Of a stretch of DNA of 39,144 bases, positions 1 to 6,231 are shown in pieces (within the stretch, counting starts at the first letter, position 1; each line of letters begins with the position of its first letter). A program made the position numbers and the translations under genes. Below the pieces are notes generated by a model. It saw only the letters and a program-made list of their open reading frames with translations. It had not been told where the DNA came from and searched no databases. Source of the DNA: Lachnospiraceae bacterium. GTDB lineage: Bacteria > Bacillota > Clostridia > Lachnospirales > Lachnospiraceae. The DNA is taken from assembly GCA_017437065.1 (NCBI GenBank), contig JAFSBX010000110.1, positions 1 to 39,144 of the forward strand. The letters run 5' to 3'.

Positions 1-118
1 ATATATATTTATCTGTCCCATCTGAAATACGATGTATTCAGATGGTCTATTAAAGTTATCCTTTTTTACTTCAAAAAATTCAAAAATTTTTCGAAAAGTT
101 TTTTTATAAAACTCTTGA
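1..118 (-). other. Left edge: possible decayed coding remnant
   Basis: On the minus strand one frame stays open from about 130 to the window edge and reads like protein (a lysine- and phenylalanine-rich stretch ending in VFQMGQINIY), but it has no ATG start or ribosome binding site at its upstream end. A near-perfect inverted repeat (CCATCTGAAATAC ... GTATTCAGATGG) lies at 18-45. It could be a weak terminator or part of the remnant. No gene is called here. Confidence 0.2.
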
Positions 119-919
119 CTATTTATAGTTTGTCACCTCCGCTTTATATTCAATTTGATTTTCCCCTGCTATACTATTTACAAAATTGTCATACATAATA
201 TATTCAACAACTGCTACATCTGTTGAATATTCCTCATAATATCTTTTACAATAAACAACTACTAAATTATTTCCATCTGTATACCACTGAATATAATCAT
301 CTGCAACTTCATAATCTTCCTTCATTAATAACTCTATTAACTCATCACTACCAACTCCGCTATTGCTCATTTTTTGAAAACTTTTTCCCCCTTCCCACGT
401 TGAAATATTTTCAAATTTATCTGCAAGAAGTAGTCTCCCCAATGCATCAAAATCTATAATTATTTCTTTTAATGCTACTATCCTTTCTTGCTGCATATCT
501 ATGGTAGTTGCCACACAAAAAGGCGGTAACGTATTTCCATTATGAACTGCGCCACTCCAACCTTCGTAAAAAATACTAATAATATTTTCATTCAAAAACT
601 TTATTTCATAATCTAAATGCATTGCCAGATTGTTCTCTTTAAATAATGTTTCTTTTTCCAATATCCCCAACACATCTTTCTTTATCAAATCATTAATTTT
701 CTTTTCTTTTACACTATCATCCAATCCCTGAAGCTGCGGATAATTAATTAGAATCTCATTATATTGTTTCTCATTACTATAGACCTGTCCTATAATGCTA
801 ATTTCTTCATTGGACTTACTACTTTTCATTCTAACACAAAGCGCTATTCCAATTATCGCAATAGTTATTACTGACTTAATTCCACATTTTACTCTTCTTT
901 TCATCCACAAAACCACCAT
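119..919 (-). CDS. Membrane-anchored RsiV-like protein (DUF4163/DUF3298), candidate immunity protein
   Basis: Protein of 266 residues. The ATG at 919 is preferred over the GTG at 922 because it overlaps the stop of the upstream GH19 remnant (TGATG). A positively charged N-terminus and one hydrophobic segment (about residues 12-30) suggest an N-in membrane anchor with the rest outside the cell. About residues 60-240 resemble the DUF4163 plus DUF3298 architecture of RsiV/PdaC-type proteins: a paired-residue stretch YPQLQGL followed by EGWSGAVHNGNT and a strand with IDMQQERIVALKEII, the region that in the family reads G-x-H-x-N ... D-x-x-x-x-x-x-L-x-D-L. Known: RsiV of Bacillus binds lysozyme directly through this domain. 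Inference: next to a wall-hydrolase remnant, this may be an inhibitor or immunity protein. No sigma factor is adjacent, so an anti-sigma role is less likely. Confidence 0.6.
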   Translation of the reverse strand: MVVLWMKRRVKCGIKSVITIAIIGIALCVRMKSSKSNEEISIIGQVYSNEKQYNEILINYPQLQGLDDSVKEKKINDLIKKDVLGILEKETLFKENNLAMHLDYEIKFLNENIISIFYEGWSGAVHNGNTLPPFCVATTIDMQQERIVALKEIIIDFDALGRLLLADKFENISTWEGGKSFQKMSNSGVGSDELIELLMKEDYEVADDYIQWYTDGNNLVVVYCKRYYEEYSTDVAVVEYIMYDNFVNSIAGENQIEYKAEVTNYK

Positions 920-1277
920 CACTTAATTACTTTATCATAATAGTCATAAGCATCTTTTCGTTTTTGCAGCCCATTACTACCGCCATTTATTATTCTCGTT
1001 ATTTCTTCTACACTTGCATTTTCATCACATTTTTTATTTAGATCATATGTATCATCATTAGCTGTACTTGGTTTATAAATACTCCAATAGTATCCTGCTA
1101 CTTCCCAAAATATTCTTTTCCTACATACACAGCCCCATCAGAAAGAATTTTAGGATCATCCATATATTTACTAAATGCTTCATATGCACTTCTACCGGTT
1201 AATTGAATTGCCCCTGCTCCTCTATATTCAGCTCCTTCTCCCGGCTGTGTATTGACTACACAACAATTCGGAATTTT
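919..1277 (-). pseudogene. Frameshifted GH19-type wall hydrolase C-terminal remnant
   Basis: The minus strand encodes the C-terminal half of a glycoside hydrolase family 19 domain in two frames. The first frame has YRGAGAIQLTGRSAYEAF (family motif YRGRGxIQLTG) and runs into a TAG near 1104. Coding resumes one frame over with WEVAGYYW and ends with the GH19 landmark ITRIINGGSNGLQKRKDAY and a TGA at 919-921. The shift lies at about 1105-1115. The N-terminal half with the two catalytic glutamates is absent. Upstream the reading runs, without a recognisable start, into a short stretch KIPNCCVV that is shared with the Imm11-like gene at 4235-4756. This looks like a truncated, fused and broken former effector. 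GH19 enzymes cut chitin or the peptidoglycan glycan strand; the wall is the likelier target here. Confidence 0.75.
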
Positions 1278-1786
1278 ATCAACATATTTTCAACCAATAC
1301 TTTATTAAATAATTTCATTTCTTTCTCACTTTCTTGAAAAAAAGTTATCTTATATGTTTCCTCTGTTCTCTCACCCGTAAATTCTTCAATCACAAATTCT
1401 ACTACCATGTAAATATCATTCTGGTATTATTTGCATTTCTACTTCCTCTGTCAAATAATCCAAAATATATATCCCAATCCTTTTACTCGCCGAGCATCCT
1501 CTTTCGCCTACTTCTTTATATATTTTTATACTCTGAATATGTGTTTTTCCATTAATAAAAAAGTTCTCCCATATTAATTCCTGTTCGAAATATAAGGAAC
1601 GATTTTTTATTTTTTTCAACATTCGATTTTCTTTTATTTCTATAAAATCTTCTATTCCTTTTTTTCAGCGTTTCTTATTAATTCATCTTCCATTCTAAAA
1701 TGTGTTTTTAATTTTTGATAAATATTTTCAACTTTTCTATTTGCATTCTCTTCTTCATATAGATCTAAAATAGCTTCCTGTAACTA
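1278..1786 (-). pseudogene. Decayed gene of unknown function with several frameshifts
   Basis: Three minus-strand fragments follow one another in different frames and together read like one acidic protein. The first covers 1652-1783 (LQEAILDLYEEEN ... RNAEKK) and breaks at an A7 run near 1655-1662. The next frame covers 1416-1650 (ENRMLKKIKNRSLYFEQEL ... EVEMQIIP) and breaks near 1418. The third, about 1280-1415, begins QNDIYMVVEFVIEEFTG and ends near LFNKVLVENM. The first fragment is directly preceded by in-frame TAA TAG. No family is recognised. Its place in the effector/immunity zone suggests a former effector, adaptor or immunity gene. Confidence 0.5.
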
Positions 1787-1818
1787 TTACCGAATATCTA
1801 TCTCTATCTTACTTCTCC

Positions 1819-2184
1819 CTAATTGTTTTGTTCTCTCAATACATAATTCATATAATGTCCGTCTGCTTCACACTCCTCCAAACTTCCATTGCGTCCAAAT
1901 CCTATTGGCAATAAATAATAATTTCTTTTTTCAGACTTAACAATTAAATATCTGACATAATATTCTGTTTCCTCTCCTACAACTGCAGCCAATACACATA
2001 CTTTATTTGTACTCGTGTTCTCATATTCTCCGATATACATTTCAAATCTTCCACTATTCCCATTCTACACTTCAATTGGATTTACTCCCCACTTCAATCT
2101 CGTTACTCTAGAAATAAAATCTTCCGGTAAACTTTCCATATGCCTTTTTGTAAAATGTTTTATTGTATCAGTTTCTTTAATCAT
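1819..2184 (-). pseudogene. Small hypothetical gene interrupted by one in-frame TAG
   Basis: An ATG at 2184 overlaps the end of the preceding gene (stop at 2177-2179) and opens a frame of 39 codons (MIKETDTIKHFTKRHMESLP ...) that ends with TAG at 2065-2067. The same frame then continues without interruption to 1819, with residues NGNSGRFE leading into MYIGEYENTS and ending YVLREQNN. The simplest reading is a gene of about 121 codons broken by a single nonsense change. Restart at the ATG at 2040 (73 residues) is possible, but no good ribosome binding site stands before it. The family is not recognised. It is soluble, with no signal peptide. By position it belongs to the decaying effector/immunity zone. 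Confidence 0.6.
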
Positions 2185-2785
2185 CTATTAGATTTATTGT
2201 TTCTGATACTTCCATATAATCTACTCCCAACAAATACTCTAATAATATATTTTCTCCATCCTCTATCTCAATATTTATTATGGCAGAACTGGGATTTGCT
2301 GTTTTACTAAAATCTCTTGTAACTTTCTTACATAAAATTCCTTCATTAAATATATCCATTATAATTAGTTCTTCACTATTTCCCATATATGCAACATATT
2401 TGTTATCTAAAAGTATTGAATTAAAATAAACATCTGATATTTTTGAAGTTTCTTTATTAAAGTAGAAAACATGCCTACTCGGAGAACCTGTACTTATTCC
2501 TATTTCCAAAATATTTTCTGTTACTTCTTTAATCCAGGGCTCTTTGGGATAAACAACAGAGTAAATTTCTTTATTATTTTTATCGTATAATTTTACTTCA
2601 TATCCTAACTCTACTTGTTTACTTATATACTGATTATTTTCATTAATAAATAAACCTATCTCATATTCATCTTTGGTATATTGATTAGCCTCTGTATATA
2701 TACCATTCAATAGTAAAAATAAGCATAGAATACTAAGAAAAGATACTGCCCATATACCAATTATTTTTTTATATTTATTGCTCAT
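2177..2785 (-). CDS. Membrane-anchored extracytoplasmic protein, candidate immunity for the SleB-type effector
   Basis: Protein of 202 residues starting at the ATG at 2785, chosen because AGAAGGA lies 6 nt upstream. The frame stays open further upstream but without a better site. Residues about 6-27 (KIIGIWAVSFLSILCLFLLL) form one transmembrane segment after a short basic N-terminus, so the remaining ~170 residues should lie outside the membrane. That part is rich in predicted beta strands and acidic residues, with no recognised family. It is the next gene after the DUF4280-SleB hydrolase. A membrane-tethered, outward-facing protein right behind a wall-hydrolase gene is the usual layout of an effector and its immunity protein. 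This is inference from position and topology only. Confidence 0.55.
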   Translation of the reverse strand: MSNKYKKIIGIWAVSFLSILCLFLLLNGIYTEANQYTKDEYEIGLFINENNQYISKQVELGYEVKLYDKNNKEIYSVVYPKEPWIKEVTENILEIGISTGSPSRHVFYFNKETSKISDVYFNSILLDNKYVAYMGNSEELIIMDIFNEGILCKKVTRDFSKTANPSSAIINIEIEDGENILLEYLLGVDYMEVSETINLIDD

Positions 2786-2892
2786 AAGTTTATTCCTTCT
2801 ATATTTACTTAATTTCTCACATAATCTAATCATTGAGATGATAATTGAATTTTTTCTTTCTCCCAAATTCTTCTAAGGTATTTTATCCATAT

Positions 2893-4215
2893 CTATTTAT
2901 ATCTGTAAAACTTAAAATCATCATTTTCTGTTCCTTCAATTTCTACTTCTTCTATTTTTGAAAAATCCCATGTTGGTTTTTCTGGATATTTTTGTGGATG
3001 CTCCTCATGCAAAGCTTTCTGTGCATTTGGACTATAGTACAGAACGGCACCTCCTGTTATATCGTCAACCTCACCTCTATATATTGGTATTACTAATTCA
3101 ATCATTCGTTCTATTTTTTCATTAGTATAATCTCGATTTTCAAAATACACTTTGGCTTCTTTAAATGGTTGATTTGGGTATGAATAAGCATCAAATCCTG
3201 AATATTTAATAACTTCTATTGGAGTAGCATATTCTGCCCACTCCTTTACCCCGATTCGATTCATTATTAAACATGCTATAGCCTGCCAGGTAACTTCACT
3301 ACTTAAGTTTGCCTCACCATAAATAGTAGTAACAAATATTACTTCATCCTCGCTCAAAAACAAAAAACTATTAATTTTTTGCCCCGACCACTCAATAGTA
3401 ATAATTCCCCCTCTTGTACACAAAAGTGTAGACAACATAGTTATTCCTTCTTTCTTTCCTTCTGCTGTACTCCACTTCATAGTTGAATGATGAGAATTTG
3501 TTTCACATACCGGTCGTGGAATTATGTTATTGACACTTCCTATTACAGGTAGCACTAAATCCCAAATGCCTCCTTGTGTATCACAATTCCCGACAACGCT
3601 CTCCATGCAATATGGATTTATCCATTCCTTGTCCGGTTTTATTAAACAGTAGCATGTCCCGTATTTTTTTGCTTTTTCTTTTCTTTCTTCTATTTCTCTT
3701 ATGTCAGATGCCCTAATAATCTTACAATTTCCAAGACTTATAATGCTTGCTTCTTCATTTTCTGCCACCCTTCCTTCCTCTATATCCCGCAAACACGCAC
3801 GATCCAAAACTGTTGCAAACATAGTATCATTATCCGTTTGCTCTGTAGCGTGTACAGCATACAGTCGTCTAATATCTTCATTATCGGACTGTACTTGAAA
3901 GAAATGTTCTCCTAATTGTTTCTTTGCCCCTATAACTACTTTTTCAACACTACCACCTTCTCCCTTTATTACAATTTTCCCTTCATCATAGCGAATGGTA
4001 ACCATCTCATCACTCATTTGATCACAGCTGATAGTTGCACCGTCTACTACATAATTATTATCTTCATTGATATAACTTAACAGCATTTCCCCCATACATT
4101 CCTGCATATGCTCGTCCGAGTCTGCTCCATTATCTTCATGCCTGTTGCATTTCCATCCTAATTCTTGTTCTATATCTTTTACTTTTTCTTTCCGCACTGA
4201 CCGTATATTTGGCAT
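2893..4215 (-). CDS. PAAR-like (DUF4280) spike tip fused to SleB-type cell wall hydrolase
   Basis: Protein of 440 residues; the start has AAGGA 6 nt upstream. Residues about 54-282 look like a DUF4280 PAAR-like domain: it begins YVVDGATISCDQ, has paired cysteine motifs (LGNCK, YGTCYC, VGNC) and closes with MLSTLLCTRGGIITIEWSGQ, the typical end of this family. Known: DUF4280 proteins cap the spike of contractile injection systems. Residues about 288-440 match a SleB/Hydrolase_2 fold: FVTTIYGEANLSSEVTWQAI with the catalytic-type glutamate in YGEA, then CLIMNRIGV, and the late motif ITGGAVLYYSPNA. The protein therefore resembles an evolved spike that carries a peptidoglycan hydrolase. There is no signal peptide, which fits delivery by an apparatus rather than by Sec. 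It lies 20 nt after the Imm11-like gene. Confidence 0.75.
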   Translation of the reverse strand: MPNIRSVRKEKVKDIEQELGWKCNRHEDNGADSDEHMQECMGEMLLSYINEDNNYVVDGATISCDQMSDEMVTIRYDEGKIVIKGEGGSVEKVVIGAKKQLGEHFFQVQSDNEDIRRLYAVHATEQTDNDTMFATVLDRACLRDIEEGRVAENEEASIISLGNCKIIRASDIREIEERKEKAKKYGTCYCLIKPDKEWINPYCMESVVGNCDTQGGIWDLVLPVIGSVNNIIPRPVCETNSHHSTMKWSTAEGKKEGITMLSTLLCTRGGIITIEWSGQKINSFLFLSEDEVIFVTTIYGEANLSSEVTWQAIACLIMNRIGVKEWAEYATPIEVIKYSGFDAYSYPNQPFKEAKVYFENRDYTNEKIERMIELVIPIYRGEVDDITGGAVLYYSPNAQKALHEEHPQKYPEKPTWDFSKIEEVEIEGTENDDFKFYRYK

Positions 4216-4234
4216 TTTTTCCTTCCCCCTATCG

Positions 4235-4756
4235 TTATTCCACTTCTAATTCCTTTAATTTAATTCCCCGTACATCTCTTCTTAGTATGCTCTCAATAAA
4301 ATCCATTTGACCTATCAGATATGTATGTAAAAATCCTGCAACTCTAAAAACAGGTTTCTTCTTAACCGCTTCCTCTTTTAACACAATTTGAAGTAATTCT
4401 GTCCCACCTCGACTCCTTAACGTCTTATCTGACAAACAATCCACTTCTTCAAGAATTGGCATAAAATAAGTTCTATGCAGTTCGCTTTCCTCTTCTAACA
4501 GATATATTGTCTTAAATATTGTTTCAGGTGCATACATCTCTATTACATTTGCAACCATTTCCTCTACCAAAAGTATAGGTTCCGTAAATATTCCCGGGAA
4601 AAAAACATCTATCGGAGTCTTCATATCAACTACACAACAATTAGGAATTTTATATGCATACTCTCTATTTACATACCTAATGTCAACCGCTCTGTTTTTA
4701 TTAATAGAATACGGTATATAATTCTTCTCATCTGTTTCTATTAGAAAATATTTCAT
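4235..4756 (-). CDS. Imm11-like (DUF1629-type) protein of the injection locus
   Basis: Soluble protein of 173 residues with a good ribosome binding site (AGGAGA, 5 nt). No signal peptide or membrane segment. Features are an N-terminal KYFLIETDEKNYIPY strand pattern, the segment KIPNCCVV near residue 38, and a C-terminal half with VFRVAGFLHTYLIGQ and ESILRRDVRGIKLKEL, which resembles the end of Imm11/DUF1629 proteins where a phrase about a recognised region is followed by G-hydrophobic-x-F/L. The match is by eye and loose. It sits between the J-domain gene and the spike-hydrolase gene, so it could be a cytoplasmic immunity protein, or an adaptor/chaperone that loads the spike. A 24-bp stretch inside it (4630-4653) recurs with two differences at 1254-1277 in the pseudogene zone. 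Confidence 0.4.
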   Translation of the reverse strand: MKYFLIETDEKNYIPYSINKNRAVDIRYVNREYAYKIPNCCVVDMKTPIDVFFPGIFTEPILLVEEMVANVIEMYAPETIFKTIYLLEEESELHRTYFMPILEEVDCLSDKTLRSRGGTELLQIVLKEEAVKKKPVFRVAGFLHTYLIGQMDFIESILRRDVRGIKLKELEVE

Positions 4757-4816
4757 TGTCTCTCCTACATCTTAAAACACTCTCGCATCATTTTTGCATC
4801 ATAAATAAAGTCATCC

Positions 4817-5242
4817 CTATTTTATCTTCATAAACGCTTCAAACATCTCCGTCACATCCAAAGGATTTTTCCTATTTCCACTACCGTTTTTCCCCTGTCT
4901 CTCCTTCTGTGTCCCACTAAATGAAAATCCAAAATACTTCTCCATATCCTTCGTAAAATTAGCTATATTAATATCCGGCTTCACAATAGTTTCATTTTTT
5001 TCCACATTACTGGCATTATAACTGCGTCCACCGGTCGTTTTCCTTTTTGCATCATATTCTTTTCTTTTTGCAGCATCTCCTAATACTTCGTATGCCTCAA
5101 CTACATTTTTAAACTTCTCTTCTGCTTCTTCATTTCCCGGATTTAAGTCAGGATGATATTTCTTCGCCTGTTTTCGATACGCTTGTTTTATCTGTTCGTC
5201 ATCTGCCTGCTCTGTTACGCCCAGCACTTTGTAATAGTCCAT
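4817..5242 (-). CDS. J-domain (DnaJ-like) co-chaperone of the injection locus
   Basis: Protein of 141 residues if it starts at the ATG at 5242, which has AAAGGA 8 nt upstream and begins MDYYKVLGV as J-domains do. A TTG at 5290 would add 16 residues but has a poorer site. Residues 1-65 are a complete J-domain with the essential HPD tripeptide ([11 protein letters not shown]) and the closing [16 protein letters not shown]. There is no zinc-finger or DnaJ C-terminal substrate domain. Instead there is a glycine/asparagine-rich linker and a short helix ([15 protein letters not shown]). J-proteins stimulate DnaK ATPase and bring it to clients. Placed directly after the tube genes, it probably directs Hsp70 to apparatus parts (inference). 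Confidence 0.85.
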   Translation of the reverse strand: MDYYKVLGVTEQADDEQIKQAYRKQAKKYHPDLNPGNEEAEEKFKNVVEAYEVLGDAAKRKEYDAKRKTTGGRSYNASNVEKNETIVKPDINIANFTKDMEKYFGFSFSGTQKERQGKNGSGNRKNPLDVTEMFEAFMKIK

Positions 5243-5330
5243 TTCCAACATCCTTTCCCATTCATCCCTTTTCTGAAAGAGCGTATCCAACTACTGTTGC
5301 ATACGCTCTCCTTCTCAATCTGCTGGCTAC

Positions 5331-5756
5331 CTATACAGCATAACCGCCCTCTACGGTAACTGTGCTAATCTTATCCTTCTTTTGTTTAATTACTAATGTA
5401 AATGTTCCCGTTCCTTCTTCGTCACCGTAATCTTCCTTGTAATCCACAACAAATGCATTCGGGAAGCAATATTTTCTTTCCATAATACCTGCTGCTACAT
5501 ATTCTGCTGTTACTTTTCTGTAACTGTCTGCCTTTTCTGCCGGAACTACTGACCACAATGCCATTTTTCTCGTACTGTCAAATGGATCTCCGCCAACTGC
5601 TGTCAATATTTTCCCCTTAATAGTCATCGTTGCTCCAACATCCTTTGTTCTCGCATTGGAATCCAACGGAATATCGGTGGTCATCTTTACGCTTTTTACA
5701 CATTCCTTAGATATTTCAAATGTTTCTGCACCTTCTACTTTTACAACAAATGCCAT
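5331..5756 (-). CDS. Tail-tube/Hcp-like protein, paralogue 2
   Basis: Protein of 141 residues with GAGGAG upstream. It is clearly paralogous to the protein of the next gene upstream (5786-6214): both have the pattern S-x-x-x-D-[ST]-NAR-x-x-D-[VF]-G near residue 35, WSVVP[AS]EKAD-x-YR in the middle, PNAFV in the second half, GTF-x-L-x-IKQKKD, and end EGGYA[VM]. The size (about 140 residues), all-beta character, soluble nature and a neighbouring sheath candidate fit the ring-forming beta-barrel of phage tail tubes and T6SS Hcp. It contains no protease motif, although relatives of such proteins sometimes carry protease names. Confidence is limited because no family-defining residue can be checked by eye. 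Confidence 0.55.
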   Translation of the reverse strand: MAFVVKVEGAETFEISKECVKSVKMTTDIPLDSNARTKDVGATMTIKGKILTAVGGDPFDSTRKMALWSVVPAEKADSYRKVTAEYVAAGIMERKYCFPNAFVVDYKEDYGDEEGTGTFTLVIKQKKDKISTVTVEGGYAV

Positions 5757-5785
5757 TATTTTTTCTCCTCTCTGCCTATCGTAAT

Positions 5786-6214
5786 TTACATTGCATATCC
5801 GCCTTCGATTTTTACCTTATCGTTTTCATCTTTTTTCTGCTTAATATGCAGATAAAAAGTTCCGACACCTGTTTCATCATCCATTTCTTCTGAGTACTCC
5901 ATAACAAATGCATTTGGAACCTCATACTTACGAACTACCTGTTCTGCTGAAATCACTTCTACAACTGCACTACGATAACAGTCTGCCTTTTCAGATGGAA
6001 CAACTGACCACTTTGAAAGTTCTATCGTTCCGTCGCTCCCATCTCCACCAAGCTTATAAAGCATTTTTCCCCAAATTTTCATAGAAACTCCAAAATCTGT
6101 TGCTCTGGCATTCGTATCTGCCGGTGATTCGGAATCAAAGGCTACATTAATAATGCTCTTCTCATCCAATGAAATTGCTTCTGCTCCTCCTGTTACACTC
6201 AATCTGAATCCCAT
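5786..6214 (-). CDS. Tail-tube/Hcp-like protein, paralogue 1
   Basis: Protein of 142 residues with a strong GGAGG 7-8 nt before the ATG at 6214. It is the first of two tandem paralogues, separated by 29 nt, and follows the sheath-like gene by 17 nt. The shared skeleton is GAEAIS near the start, DTNARATDFG, KWSVVPSEKADCYR, PNAFVMEYSEE, GTFYLHIKQKKD and EGGYAM. There is no signal peptide or membrane segment. Contractile systems often carry two tube paralogues: one forms the shaft, while the other makes the first ring on the spike or joins tube to baseplate. A similar split of roles is plausible here but is inference. Confidence 0.55.
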   Translation of the reverse strand: MGFRLSVTGGAEAISLDEKSIINVAFDSESPADTNARATDFGVSMKIWGKMLYKLGGDGSDGTIELSKWSVVPSEKADCYRSAVVEVISAEQVVRKYEVPNAFVMEYSEEMDDETGVGTFYLHIKQKKDENDKVKIEGGYAM

Positions 6215-6231
6215 TTCATGTCCTCCTTTTT

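Noticed and set aside
119-919. Anti-sigma factor role for the RsiV-like protein
   Set aside because: No sigma factor gene lies beside it in the window, and its start is embedded in a hydrolase remnant, which fits immunity better.
5331-6214. Reading the two paralogues as proteases
   Set aside because: No catalytic triad, metal-binding motif or membrane segment is visible; the beta-rich 140-residue form next to a sheath candidate fits a tube better.
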